Notes under the pieces: model-generated | What the model was told of the DNA's origin: nothing | Databases searched by the model: none | What the model saw: only the letters and a program-made list of their open reading frames with translations | Made by a program: the position numbers and the translations under genes | Assembly: GCA_964369725.1 (NCBI GenBank) | Contig: CAYJGC010000001.1 | Coordinates: 73,140 to 137,139 of the forward strand | From: Paraeggerthella sp964369725 | Lineage (GTDB): Bacteria; Actinomycetota; Coriobacteriia; Coriobacteriales; Eggerthellaceae | DNA: 64,000 bases | Direction: 5' to 3' | Shown here: positions 42,201 to 51,678 of the stretch, one piece after another | Numbering within the stretch: position 1 is the first letter of the stretch | Layout of the letters: each line of letters begins with the position of its first letter

Positions 42201-44048
42201 ATGGAAAAAAAACAGAACGATAATAAAGAAATGGTAGGAGTAGAGGAAATTTCTTCAAAGGGTTTGAAACGTAGGGATTTTCTTAAACTTTCTGCAGTGG
42301 CGGGCGTTGCTGCTTCTGCAACTGCAATGATTTCGGGATGTTCTCCTGCTGGAAAAGGAACGGATTCAAGTACCGATTTAGGCGATGCGGAACTGTTTAA
42401 CTCGTATGCAGATCCTATTGCTCCGGTAGAAACTCCTAATAGTTGGAATGAAGAAGTAGATGTATTAATTGTCGGTGCTGGTGCGGGTGGTCTTTGCGCA
42501 GCACTTAGATTGGCAGAAGCTGGTCGCAAGGTTACGGTAATTGAAAAGATGCCGGTTACAGGCGGCACTTCAAAAGAAGCTAGTATTCTCATGAACCTTG
42601 GTGGACATAAGCAGGCAAATGCTGCTGAATGGGCTTATCCTTCCTACCCATATAACCCAACAGAAATAGCTGAATATCATATGGATCATCAAGGATTGGG
42701 CGGAGAACCTTCTCTCTATTATTCCATGGCCATTGCTGGACCAGTGTGCATCGATTGGCTTATTGACAATATGGGTGCGAAGCTTGTTCCTATGAGTCCG
42801 GCAGAAAGCGTCTATACTGCATATCTTGTGTATGAAGGAGCGATTACCGGCGGAAATATATTTAGACCAATGGTTCATCTTATGGATGATTTTGTAAATC
42901 TCGCTACTGAAATGGGAGTAAATATACTTACCGATACTGAAGCATCCGCTCTCGTAATGGATGGTGACAGGGTTGTAGGCATAAAGGCTACAACCGGTGG
43001 TGAAGAGATTTTTATTAAGGGTAAAGAAGGCGTTATTCTTACTGCAGGCGGATTTGGAGAAAATCGCTCTATGGTAAAGAAGTATTGTCCATCTGCATTC
43101 CGTGGTGTAGCTAGTTCGTTTAATATGCCGGGAACTGCTACGGGCGAATGTGTGAGAATGGGGCTTGGCGTAGGGGCAGATATGACGGGCTATAACTCTG
43201 CAGCAATCTACGATGGTGGTCTTTATGGGCTGGAAACTGGTGAATATGACCAATACTATCCGTTTGCCTATCTCATCGATGGGGGAAATCAAGTTTGTCG
43301 TCAACCGTGGTTGACGATAGATGGGTTGGGAAACAGAGTTCCGTTTATATCTTCAAGCGTCTATCCCTACTATAACGATAGAAAACCAAACACGCTATCG
43401 GATGGTCTTGATGAGACTGGAGCAATTCAGACAATGAGATGGAAAGGCAAATCTTATGTTTGCTTTGATTCAAAATTTGAAGAATATATAAAGGGCAATG
43501 AGTTGTTTGATGTGAAATTAGACAGGATGCCTACAAGCTTGCCAGATGATAATGAATTTGCAGATCGAGTACCAGAAGCTTATAGAGACTGGAGAATTGG
43601 TTTCGAAAATGCACTGCAAACAGGTCAAATTAAAGAATGCGATACCATTGAAGAGCTAGAAGCTGCATTGGGACTTAAAGAAGGTCTTTTGGTCGCAGAG
43701 GTAGAAAAGTGGAATGAGGCGTGCGCTGCAGGTACGGACTATGCAACTTCGTTCAGACTTGAGGACGAATGGATGCTTCCTCTTGAAAACCCACCATATT
43801 ACGGTGCTTGTCTAGGCGGGCAGATTTATGCGACAAAAGCTGGATTGTTAGTGAACACTAAACTGGAGGTTATTAATACTGAAGGTAATGTAATTCCAGG
43901 CTTGTATGCAGGTTTTCATACTGCAGGTGGTTCTTCTGGTGAAAACAATGTTGGTAGTAGAAGCCATGGAGGCCAATACGGAGCATTTGGTACAAGCTTG
44001 ATTGGAGGCTTCATTGCTGCATCAAGTATATTGGGAGAAACTTACTAA
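42201..44048 (+). CDS. Tat-exported FAD fumarate reductase-like flavoprotein
   Basis: This 615-residue flavoprotein has a twin-arginine signal (K-R24-R25-DFLK) with a lipobox-like ISGC (Cys47), then an FAD_binding_2 domain: VDVLIVGAGAGGLCAALRLAEAG, VIEKMPVTGGTSKEAS, VILTAGGFGENR and a C-terminal GLYAGFHTAGGSSGENNVGSRSHGGQYGAFGTSLIGG. It has no heme or FMN-bind domain, so an external electron carrier is needed. ATG 42201 with AAGGAGAGG is preferred over the longer frame from 42129. Relatives in Eggerthellaceae reduce diverse dietary or host unsaturated acids; the substrate here is not fumarate by proof and is unknown. Confidence 0.88.
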   Translation: MEKKQNDNKEMVGVEEISSKGLKRRDFLKLSAVAGVAASATAMISGCSPAGKGTDSSTDLGDAELFNSYADPIAPVETPNSWNEEVDVLIVGAGAGGLCAALRLAEAGRKVTVIEKMPVTGGTSKEASILMNLGGHKQANAAEWAYPSYPYNPTEIAEYHMDHQGLGGEPSLYYSMAIAGPVCIDWLIDNMGAKLVPMSPAESVYTAYLVYEGAITGGNIFRPMVHLMDDFVNLATEMGVNILTDTEASALVMDGDRVVGIKATTGGEEIFIKGKEGVILTAGGFGENRSMVKKYCPSAFRGVASSFNMPGTATGECVRMGLGVGADMTGYNSAAIYDGGLYGLETGEYDQYYPFAYLIDGGNQVCRQPWLTIDGLGNRVPFISSSVYPYYNDRKPNTLSDGLDETGAIQTMRWKGKSYVCFDSKFEEYIKGNELFDVKLDRMPTSLPDDNEFADRVPEAYRDWRIGFENALQTGQIKECDTIEELEAALGLKEGLLVAEVEKWNEACAAGTDYATSFRLEDEWMLPLENPPYYGACLGGQIYATKAGLLVNTKLEVINTEGNVIPGLYAGFHTAGGSSGENNVGSRSHGGQYGAFGTSLIGGFIAASSILGETY

Positions 44049-44143
44049 GCGTATGGGCGAATCCTAAGGAAATAAAGGATTTCCAATCAGGTTTGTGGCG
44101 CGTAGTTGTTCTATAGGCCTGGGCTTAGGTTTCATTTAGAATT

Positions 44144-44187
44144 AATAAGAGGAGGAGCTTTGAGTAATCGACTCCTCCTCTTATTTG
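44144..44187 (+). terminator. Terminator after flavoprotein gene
   Basis: A perfect 14-bp stem, AATAAGAGGAGGAG/CTCCTCCTCTTATT, with a 14-nt loop, 95 bp after the stop. Confidence 0.65.
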
Positions 44188-44232
44188 AGGCTTGTTGTAA
44201 TTGCAAGCTTTGCTACGGTAATTACTGCTTGC

Positions 44233-44268
44233 AAAAAAGAAGGGTACGGATTAATTCGTACCCTTCTT
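44233..44268 (-). terminator. Terminator of nhaC (minus strand)
   Basis: AAGAAGGGTACG/CGTACCCTTCTT 12-bp stem, loop of 8; on the minus strand it is followed by TTTTTTGC. Confidence 0.8.
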
Positions 44269-44298
44269 CGCAGTGCTGCCTGTAAAAAACAGACGCTG

Positions 44299-45957
44299 CT
44301 AAGCTTTAGTTGCTTGAGGTTTTATTTTTGACAAAACGAAAATACCGACAATCATCAAAGCTAAGCTGACAACAAGGGGAATCCAAGGGTTACCCATGAA
44401 GCCTGCAATAATGTAGCCTACCAAACAAGATGCAGCAACAACAGTTGCATACGGAATCTGTGTTGCAACGTGGCGCAGGTGATTACATTGTGCACCGGCA
44501 GAGGACAAAATGGTGGTATCTGAAATGGGCGAAATATGGTCGCCGTATACAGCGCCACCAAGCGTTGCGCCAATTGCTACCAAAAAGAGCGGATCCTCAA
44601 CAGGGAATACGCCGATAACAATGGGAAGAATGAGAGCCATAGTGCCCCATGAGGTTCCCATTGAAAAAGCAATGAAGGAGGCAACAATAAAAATCACTGC
44701 TGGCAAAAGGGCAAGGCTGACGCCAAGACCGCCAAGGAAGCCGCTGACAAATTCACCGGTTCCCAGCAAGTAGCGGCAAGTTCCGCCAAGGCTCCAGGCT
44801 AAAACCAAAATCATAATAGCGCCAACCATAGAGCGTACGCCTTCGGATATGCCTTCCATATACTCCCCGAGTGTCATGAGCTTGCGGGGTAAGAACATGC
44901 AAGCTGCAACGACAAGAGCTACGCAAACACCAATAGATAATCCAAAGATGGGGTTTTCGCCAATTGAAGTAGAGAAGTCAACTCCCTCAAAATAACCACC
45001 AGCGTACATCATGCCAAGGATAGAGAAGACAATCAGAACTACGATAGGAATAATCAAATCAAGAACATGACCCTTGTCAGAAACCTTCATACCCTTAAAC
45101 TCTTCAACCGCTGCTTTTGCTGCTTCATCCAGCTCGTCTTCTTCGGCTATGACGGTAGGAATCTCAGGAGGATTTTTGTCTACCATGCTTGGGTCTGATA
45201 CGCGAGCGGTCGATACAGTTTCAAGAGCGCTTTTTTCTGAAGGAATGCGCTCCCTCTCTTCGTTTGATTGCATAACCGCAGCTTGGGCGGAGCGCATAGG
45301 GCCAAAGTCGCGTCCGGTAAAGCAGATAACAAAAACAAAAACGAGTGTTACAAGTGCATAGAAATTGTAGGGAATTGATTGGAGGAATGTAGTAAATCCG
45401 CCTTCTCCCAAATATCCTCCTACAGCAACAGCCCATGACGAAACGGGCGCGATAATGCAAATAGGAGCTGCAGTAGAGTCAATAATCCAAGCAAGCTTCT
45501 CGCGGCTAATCTTGAAACGGTCCGTTACGGGGCGCATGACCGCACCTACGGTTAAGCAGTTAAAGTAGTCGTCAACAAATATAACAATGCCCAAAACTGC
45601 AGTGAGAATTGAAGCCATACGGGCGCTTTTGACGCGCGTACTAACCCATTCTGCATAAGCGCGAGATCCGCCTGCTGCCGCTATGACAACCACAAGCGAT
45701 CCTAACAGCGAGAGGAATAATATCATTCCGCCATTGCCAGAAATTTGCTCAATCATCATTTGCGGAACCATAGTAAACGAATCAATGAGCTGCTCTGCGC
45801 CAGCGCCATTGAGTGAGAATTGGTAGATAATCATGCCAGTAAACACACCGATAGCTAAGGCGGAGTACACCTCCTTAGTAATAAGCGCTAAAACCAGCGC
45901 CAGAATGGGAGGCACGAGAGACAGCGCTCCTGTGCTAATGAGATCAAAACCTTCCAT
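44299..45957 (-). CDS. Na+/H+ antiporter NhaC family
   Basis: This protein of about 552 residues has 11-12 membrane segments in the NhaC pattern: TKEVYSALAIGVFTG, VDDYFNCLTVGAVMRPV, STAAPICIIAPVSSWAVAVGGYLGE, SFIAFSMGTSWGTMALILPI and GDHISPISDTTILSSAGAQCNH. A hydrophilic acidic loop (about 225-300) separates the halves. ATG 45957 has AAAGGGGA upstream, preferred over the frame starting at 46008. It probably exchanges sodium for protons; a few NhaC relatives move amino acids or malate. Confidence 0.9.
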   Translation of the reverse strand: MEGFDLISTGALSLVPPILALVLALITKEVYSALAIGVFTGMIIYQFSLNGAGAEQLIDSFTMVPQMMIEQISGNGGMILFLSLLGSLVVVIAAAGGSRAYAEWVSTRVKSARMASILTAVLGIVIFVDDYFNCLTVGAVMRPVTDRFKISREKLAWIIDSTAAPICIIAPVSSWAVAVGGYLGEGGFTTFLQSIPYNFYALVTLVFVFVICFTGRDFGPMRSAQAAVMQSNEERERIPSEKSALETVSTARVSDPSMVDKNPPEIPTVIAEEDELDEAAKAAVEEFKGMKVSDKGHVLDLIIPIVVLIVFSILGMMYAGGYFEGVDFSTSIGENPIFGLSIGVCVALVVAACMFLPRKLMTLGEYMEGISEGVRSMVGAIMILVLAWSLGGTCRYLLGTGEFVSGFLGGLGVSLALLPAVIFIVASFIAFSMGTSWGTMALILPIVIGVFPVEDPLFLVAIGATLGGAVYGDHISPISDTTILSSAGAQCNHLRHVATQIPYATVVAASCLVGYIIAGFMGNPWIPLVVSLALMIVGIFVLSKIKPQATKA

Positions 45958-46103
45958 GAATCCCCTTTCGGTTGAACTAAGGTGGAGCCAAGCGTGTCTG
46001 TTGCGCAAACTTACACGCGCGGCTTCACGACGATGTGAGTTAGTATACCTAACCTCAGCACATCGTAAAGGAAAAGGGACCTTTTTCTTCTGTAGAGATG
46101 CGT

Positions 46104-46157
46104 AAAAAGCCCCAAATAGACCTTGTAAGCATAGGTGGCATGAGGTCTATTTGGGGC
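46104..46157 (-). terminator. Terminator of the SSS symporter gene
   Basis: A perfect 15-bp stem, GCCCCAAATAGACCT/AGGTCTATTTGGGGC (46109-46123/46143-46157), followed on the minus strand by TTTTTACG. The rest of 45958-46276 holds no gene I can support. Confidence 0.8.
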
Positions 46158-46276
46158 GAGATCACCGAGATGATTGCATGAATCGGTTTGTACAAGTTGC
46201 CCTCTTCACTCAAGGTGCACCCGTGTGCTGCGTTGAGAGAAGAAAACGGGATTAGTAGGCGTTGTGGTGATGTAGC

Positions 46277-47818
46277 TTACTTCTGGTGTTCAAGCTCAAT
46301 CTCTAATTCGCGGTCAATAGCGCTTTGCGCAGAGGGTGGGTCAACCTCAAAGGGCACTGCCTTCGTAATCAAGCTCACTGCAGGCACGATAATAAGCGAC
46401 AGAATCATAGCAAGCGCGCCGCAATTGATGGGATTGGCAATAAGAGGAGCACCAAACATTCCTGCGATCATGTTTCCCGAAGTTAAGCCCACGCCAACGA
46501 TGAAGCTTGCCCAAACTGCTGCGCGAGAGATACGCTTTGAATAGAGCCCCCAAAAGAACGGTCCCAGAAAAGCACCAGCTAAAGCACCCCAAGAAATGGA
46601 CATAAGTTGAGCTATAAACGTAATGGAGGAGTTGTACTGAATTAAAGCTATGATGGCAGAAATTGCCACAAATAGTACCAAGAGAACACGCATCCATCCA
46701 AGCTGTGTCTTTTCCGACATGCTTTTAATGAAGTTTCCTTTTACCAGGTCCAGAGTTAGTGTGGACGAAGAAGTAAGAACCAAGGAAGAAAGGGTGGACA
46801 TTGAAGCAGAGAGAACCAGCACAATTACCAAGCCAACCAACAAATCCGGCAGGGTTGATAGCATGGTAGGGATGATGGAGTCATACACAGGGGTGCCGGT
46901 TGCGGTAGTTTCAATCTCGCTGCCATAAAGGCGCCCAAATCCTCCTAATAAGTAGCTTCCTCCGGCAACGATGAGAGCGAAAAGCGTTGAAATAATAGCA
47001 CCTTGTTTGATAGCGGGACCGCTTTTTATGGCGTAGAATTTTTGAACCATCTGCGGCAAGCCCCAGGTACCAAGGCTTGTGAGGATAATAACACCCAGAA
47101 GATCTACAAGATTAGGGCCAAAGAAACTCGTGTAGGCTCCTTGCATGCTTGAGTTGTCTGCGGGGATAAGAGATAGCTGTATAATAGCCTCGGTAAATCC
47201 TCCGTTGTTTGCAAGAACGGCAGCTACTACAGCAATAATGCCAAAGAGCATGACAATTCCCTGAATAAAGTCATTCATGACGGTAGCCATGTAGCCACCA
47301 AGTACCACGTAAATACAGGTGATGAGTGCCATACCTATGACACAGACTTCGTAGGGTAAGCCAAACGCCATGCCAAAAAGACGCGAAAGACCATTGTAGA
47401 TACTGGCTGTATAAGGAAGCAAGAATACAAAAACAATAAGTGCGGACGCAATGCGCAGATTTTTTGAATGGTAGCGGGCGCCAAAAAACTCTGGCATGGT
47501 GGTTGCTTTAAGGCGATGAGACATCTCGCGCGTACGAGGCCCTAAAATCCACCAAGCAAGTAAACTGCCAATAAAAGCATTCGCAAGGCCAATCCATGCA
47601 GCCGCAATGCCAAATTTCCAGCCAAATTGCCCTGCATATCCAACAAAAATTACAGCAGAAAAGTAACTCGTACCATAAGCAAATGCCGAAAGCCACGGGC
47701 CTACATTGCGCCCCCCTAAAACAAATCCGTCAACGCTTGAAGTGTGTCGCCGGCAGTAGATGCCTACGCCTACGGCAACACCAACAAAAATTAGTACCAT
47801 ACATATTTTAGCTATCAT
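46277..47818 (-). CDS. Sodium:solute symporter (SSS family)
   Basis: This 513-residue transporter has 13 hydrophobic segments and the SSS landmarks: DGFVLGGRNVGPWLSAFAYGTSYFSAV near TM1-2, ATTMPEFFGARY, IYVVLGGYMATVMNDFIQG and SASMSTLSSLVLTSSS. It moves a small organic solute (proline, pantothenate or a carboxylate type) with sodium. ATG 47818 has AGGAAAC upstream. NhaC downstream on the same strand may recycle the sodium; a terminator between them separates the transcripts. Confidence 0.9.
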   Translation of the reverse strand: MIAKICMVLIFVGVAVGVGIYCRRHTSSVDGFVLGGRNVGPWLSAFAYGTSYFSAVIFVGYAGQFGWKFGIAAAWIGLANAFIGSLLAWWILGPRTREMSHRLKATTMPEFFGARYHSKNLRIASALIVFVFLLPYTASIYNGLSRLFGMAFGLPYEVCVIGMALITCIYVVLGGYMATVMNDFIQGIVMLFGIIAVVAAVLANNGGFTEAIIQLSLIPADNSSMQGAYTSFFGPNLVDLLGVIILTSLGTWGLPQMVQKFYAIKSGPAIKQGAIISTLFALIVAGGSYLLGGFGRLYGSEIETTATGTPVYDSIIPTMLSTLPDLLVGLVIVLVLSASMSTLSSLVLTSSSTLTLDLVKGNFIKSMSEKTQLGWMRVLLVLFVAISAIIALIQYNSSITFIAQLMSISWGALAGAFLGPFFWGLYSKRISRAAVWASFIVGVGLTSGNMIAGMFGAPLIANPINCGALAMILSLIIVPAVSLITKAVPFEVDPPSAQSAIDRELEIELEHQK

Positions 47819-47852
47819 GAACGTTTCCTATCACTTCAATTAGTTAGTATCG

Positions 47853-48035
47853 TTAGCTCAGCTCTCTCAGGTCTAGTTGCAAAGAGCTTGGTCTCTGCAA
47901 AAGAGTGATGGCGCGCACGGCTTTCCCAAAATTGATGCGTATCGCCTGCGACACAGCATCACGGACAAGTCCATGCGCTAGAGGTATCGATAGGAATAAT
48001 AAGAAACAGAGCAAGATTGAGAATGATGTGAACAA
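47853..48035 (-). CDS. Possible small membrane protein before the SSS gene
   Basis: A 60-residue frame with a hydrophobic N-terminal helix (SFSILLCFLLFLSIPLAHG) ends 34 bp upstream of the symporter start on the same strand. It has no clear ribosome site. SSS transporters sometimes have small membrane partners, but this one matches none I recognise. It may be a chance ORF. Confidence 0.25.
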   Translation of the reverse strand: MFTSFSILLCFLLFLSIPLAHGLVRDAVSQAIRINFGKAVRAITLLQRPSSLQLDLRELS

Positions 48036-48408
48036 GCGGTCTTTAAAGAGCCGACAGGCAGCACAGCAGGATAAGTCCCCTGACTTTTTAATGAATTGCT
48101 ATGTACCTGAAAAAATCGCATGAAGGTACTTTATCACAACAGAGTTCCATGCGGTAACAATTCTTGCGGATTTTTGAATCAGTTGTATTTTTAAGCTACC
48201 GTGCACGGCTTGGTCAGTGAGACCGGCCTACTGTATTCCGTGAGATTTGCAAATCTTAACAAAAAGTGGAGTTGTTTAAAAATGAGAGAATCGTAGCTTT
48301 TTAAAACGAAGGTGGTTTTCTTAGGTTTAGGAGACAGAAAAAACTTCTAGCTTGTAGAAAAGCTCTCTTGAAAGGAAAGCTTTCATGGCTCGTTAGAGCG
48401 CCATGAAA
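48036..48408. other. Gene-poor stretch between SSS and DUF4190 genes
   Basis: No supported gene. It contains a TTTCATGGC/GCCATGAAA hairpin (48381-48408) next to the terminator at 48409. The stretch is AT-rich with stop codons in every frame. Confidence 0.4.
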
Positions 48409-48445
48409 TTTCGAGCAAACTGAGATAGGCTCAATTCGCTCGAAA
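48409..48445 (-). terminator. Terminator-like hairpin after DUF4190 gene
   Basis: TTTCGAGC/GCTCGAAA 8-bp stem, 28 bp after the DUF4190 stop on the minus strand, with an inner GAG/CTC helix. The T-run is weak. Confidence 0.5.
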
Positions 48446-48473
48446 AAGATTGCATTAAAAGTTTTTGTGGTGT

Positions 48474-49694
48474 TTAGTAAAGCTCAAAAAGATACTCAAT
48501 TTCTGAATTCCAAGACGTTTCGTCTACAACCCAAACATCACCTTCTTTTACGAAGTCGAGACTAGACTCTAGTTCCATAGTTCCCGTTGTCTTCTCCATA
48601 GCTGCAATATAAATTTCGCCTAATCTGGCAGCGGCTTGTTCTTCGGTGAGGCCATTCATCTCACCCGCATCGATAGCGGCTTGGGCGTCTTCCATAAATG
48701 TGAAGGCAAAGCTCATGGAGTCACGTAAGGTAACGGTAGCGAATACGATGCCTGTTCCATCGCCATTGTCGTAAACGCCGTTAAGTTGGTAATCAAAATC
48801 TCCCAAGGTCCATTCTGTAAACATCACGGGATCAACCCCGAGGTCAGTTAAGCTAGAGCCGGTTGCTTCCTGAAGTCCAAGGTCCATGTTTTGCGCTAGC
48901 TGGTTTACGAGTTCGGCGTCCATGTTGATAATCTTGTCATACTGAAGTGTCGCTGCTTCTTCTAAAGCTGCTTCTTCATCGGCTAGTAACGGGGTGGTTT
49001 CTTCTGGCTCAATGATTGAAGAGGAGCTTGAAGAAGTTGTAGGCTCTAGGCTTGAAATGCTGTCAACAATCAAGCCACCTAAAATAATCCAGAACAAAAG
49101 AGAAAGGATAGAAAGGACAGTGCCGATAATGCCGCAAATCTTGCCGGCCTTAATTTTGGTGTTGCTGGGGGCGCCTTTGACAGCTTTAACGGCTAACACA
49201 ATTGCTATGATGCCTAAAATTAAGCTTGGTACGGCAAATCCGCTGAAAACAATAGAAGCAATACCACAAACAAGAGCACCGGTGCCCTTTGGATTCACTG
49301 CAATGGGAGCTTCGTAGGAAGATCCGCCCATTTGACCAGGTGATTGTGGGTATGAGTAATTTGGCTGAGACGTGTAGTTGTATTGATTTGTAGTTTGCTG
49401 TTGGGCAGCATTGGTATTAGCTCCCGCAGCGAAGTTTGGTTGAGACACGTAGTCATGCTGAATCGTGACTTCTTGTTGCGGAATAGCTTCCTGCTGAGGA
49501 GTGGCACCCGACCCATAGACGTAGTCTGGTTGAGGAGTGGCTTCCTGCTGAGCTGTGGTGACGCCTGACCCAGAAACATAGTCGGACTGCGAGACATCTG
49601 CTTTTGGCTGCATGTTTTCAGTTTGACTAGGCTGGAGAGAGCCTGATGAGGATTGAGAAGGGATATCTTGTTGGTTAAGGTCTTGTTCTTGCAC
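48474..49694 (-). CDS. DUF4190 membrane protein with extracytoplasmic domain
   Basis: This 406-residue protein has a Gln/Ser/Tyr-rich cytoplasmic N-terminus (about 1-130, with repeated QPDYVxGSG and QPNYS units), a two-helix DUF4190 membrane domain (about 135-215: GTGALVCGIASIVFSG and KAGKICGIIGTVLSILSL), and an extracytoplasmic domain (about 235-406). The start is GTG 49694 with AAGGATG upstream. The function is unknown. The low-complexity N-terminus resembles linkers of actinobacterial envelope proteins. Confidence 0.8.
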   Translation of the reverse strand: MQEQDLNQQDIPSQSSSGSLQPSQTENMQPKADVSQSDYVSGSGVTTAQQEATPQPDYVYGSGATPQQEAIPQQEVTIQHDYVSQPNFAAGANTNAAQQQTTNQYNYTSQPNYSYPQSPGQMGGSSYEAPIAVNPKGTGALVCGIASIVFSGFAVPSLILGIIAIVLAVKAVKGAPSNTKIKAGKICGIIGTVLSILSLLFWIILGGLIVDSISSLEPTTSSSSSSIIEPEETTPLLADEEAALEEAATLQYDKIINMDAELVNQLAQNMDLGLQEATGSSLTDLGVDPVMFTEWTLGDFDYQLNGVYDNGDGTGIVFATVTLRDSMSFAFTFMEDAQAAIDAGEMNGLTEEQAAARLGEIYIAAMEKTTGTMELESSLDFVKEGDVWVVDETSWNSEIEYLFELY

Positions 49695-49759
49695 GACGCA
49701 TCCTTGCTAAATAGAAGTTAACTTATTTTGAGCGACAAAGTATACCCTAAGAAGACTGA

Positions 49760-50557
49760 CTAAATGCTCAAATCTTTGCGAGAGAATACGATAATCGCTG
49801 CTGAAAATAATACGACACTCAATCCAAGAAGCGTAAAAGCTGAAACAAAAGCACTGGTCTCTCCTGCAGCAAGACCGAAATAGTCAAAAAGTGTTAGCGG
49901 ATTGAGATTGTTCAGGAAGCTTAAGTCTTCTGAAACATCAGAGATCATCTGCATAAGAAAAAATACAATGCCCAGACCTCCTCCTGCCCATAAAGCTGCT
50001 CCCGAATGAGAGAAAGCGCATGCAGAAAGAAAGCACATGCCACACAGAAATATCCAAAGGCTAAAAAGGCCGAAGTTTGCATAGAGTAATCCTTCTGTAT
50101 CTAAATCGCCCGGGAAAAAGAATGCAGCAGAAAGCACTTCTACTGCAATGGTAAGGAGCATTAAAAGTGCCAGCAATGCAAATATTGAAATAGCAAGGGT
50201 GGTAGCTATGCTTATGCGAGAATTTGGCGTTGCAAGCAAATAGGCCATTGTTCCGCGTTCAATAGGTTTTACGACAATCTTGTTTATCAGAATAAGGATA
50301 AACACAAAAGGAAGAAGCGTAAGCAAAAAACCGTAGAGGTAGTTTAAGATAAAATCAAGTAAAGTGGCTGAAGGCTCTGACATTCCAAAAGCAGCAAACA
50401 TAGCAGGCATAGATTCCATCATGGCATCTAGGTTCTCTTGAAGACCCGGATCAAACATGGCAACAACGCTTACCACATATAGAGTCACCGCAAGAAAAAT
50501 GAAACTCATGACTAATAGATTTGACCGGACTTCTTTTACAAACAAGGAACTATTCAT
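49760..50557 (-). CDS. ABC-2 type exporter permease
   Basis: This protein of about 265 residues has six hydrophobic segments in the ABC2_membrane layout: a first helix (about 15-35), a long extracytoplasmic loop rich in Met and Asp, then five helices. The NKIVVKPIERGTMAYLLATPNSR stretch is the typical cytoplasmic coupling region of these permeases. ATG 50557 overlaps the ATPase gene by 8 bp, so the two form one exporter. The substrate is unknown; many relatives export lipids, antibiotics or bacteriocins. Confidence 0.85.
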   Translation of the reverse strand: MNSSLFVKEVRSNLLVMSFIFLAVTLYVVSVVAMFDPGLQENLDAMMESMPAMFAAFGMSEPSATLLDFILNYLYGFLLTLLPFVFILILINKIVVKPIERGTMAYLLATPNSRISIATTLAISIFALLALLMLLTIAVEVLSAAFFFPGDLDTEGLLYANFGLFSLWIFLCGMCFLSACAFSHSGAALWAGGGLGIVFFLMQMISDVSEDLSFLNNLNPLTLFDYFGLAAGETSAFVSAFTLLGLSVVLFSAAIIVFSRKDLSI

Positions 50558-51503
50558 GACTGCTCTTTTCGATTGAGGTGTCATACAAGTGCAAGAACAT
50601 TTCTTCTAAGCTTTGCTCGTGTAAAGAAATGTCAGAAATATTGAAGTTTGATAGTTTGGCCAACAGTGCAGGCACGTTGTTGGAGACGGGTATGCTTGCT
50701 AGGCAGGAACCGAGGTTGGTGGCGTCAGAGTGCTGTGATAAAAAACGCTGCTGTTCGTCACCTTGAGCAAAGGTAAGCACAAATTGTTTCTTTTTGTGTT
50801 GCCGAACTTCGTCCATGGTTTCAACAGAGAGGAGTCTTCCTTCGCGAATGAAAGCAACGCGGTCACACGTGCGTTCGACCTCCTCAAAAATATGTGAAGA
50901 GAGAAAGACGGTAGCACCACGTTTTTTCTCACTAAGAACTAAGTCGATGAAGTGATTTTGCATAAGTGGATCTAGTCCACTGGTAGGTTCATCAAGCAAG
51001 AGAATGTCGGGTCTTGACATAAAGGCACAGACAATTCCTACTTTTTGTTTTGTACCTTTTGACATTTTGCCAATTTTACGAGAGATGTCAAGTTCGAAAA
51101 GCTCAATAAGTTCTTGGGCGCGACTGGTATCTTTAATTCGTTTCATGCGTGTCATAAAGGCAAGAAACGAAGACCCAGTCATATCATTCATTCCTGCAAT
51201 TTCTCCTGGTAAATAACCAAGATCTGCCTGGATGTCGGCTCGGTTAGTAAAGCAGTCTTTTCCAAGGATTGATACCGTTCCAGAGTGAGGACGTATGAAG
51301 CCCATAAGATTTCTCATAGTGACGGTCTTGCCTGCGCCATTTGGTCCAAGAAATCCAAAAGCTTCCCCCTGCTGAACGGAGAAGGTAACGTCAAAGATGC
51401 CTTTGTTGTTACCGTAGTTTTTAGTCAGGTTGTTCGCCTGAATAGCGGGATAAGATTGATTCACAAGACCTCTTTTCAGTGGATTTGATTTCTGTTGAGT
51501 CAT
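50550..51503 (-). CDS. ABC exporter ATP-binding protein
   Basis: This 317-residue ATPase has Walker A GPNGAGKT, the Q-loop region, signature MSKGTKQKVG (a common variant of LSGGQ in ABC-2 exporters), Walker B LLLDEPTSGLDP and switch His in SSHIFEE. A C-terminal extension of about 90 residues follows. ATG 51503 has no ribosome site; GTG 51464 behind AAGAGGTCTT is a better-supported start and would remove 13 residues. It is paired with the downstream permease. A terminator separates it from pknB upstream. Confidence 0.92.
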   Translation of the reverse strand: MTQQKSNPLKRGLVNQSYPAIQANNLTKNYGNNKGIFDVTFSVQQGEAFGFLGPNGAGKTVTMRNLMGFIRPHSGTVSILGKDCFTNRADIQADLGYLPGEIAGMNDMTGSSFLAFMTRMKRIKDTSRAQELIELFELDISRKIGKMSKGTKQKVGIVCAFMSRPDILLLDEPTSGLDPLMQNHFIDLVLSEKKRGATVFLSSHIFEEVERTCDRVAFIREGRLLSVETMDEVRQHKKKQFVLTFAQGDEQQRFLSQHSDATNLGSCLASIPVSNNVPALLAKLSNFNISDISLHEQSLEEMFLHLYDTSIEKSSHE

Positions 51504-51563
51504 GTCTTGAAGTTGTTTTTGATTGGTGTTTTAAGCAAAAGATGATATATGGATATCGTTTGT

Positions 51564-51593
51564 AAAAAATGGTGGGGAACCATGTTCCCCACC
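51564..51593 (-). terminator. Terminator after pknB (end of cell-wall kinase operon)
   Basis: GGTGGGGAAC/GTTCCCCACC 10-bp stem with a CAT loop, followed on the minus strand by ATTTTTTAC. Confidence 0.85.
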
Positions 51594-51678
51594 TAAAGAT
51601 TAATCCAATGCTTCCCTAAGAGTGTAGGGCGTCTTTGCTTTGTAAGAATACGGTAATTAGCTACAAACGCTGCTCTGC

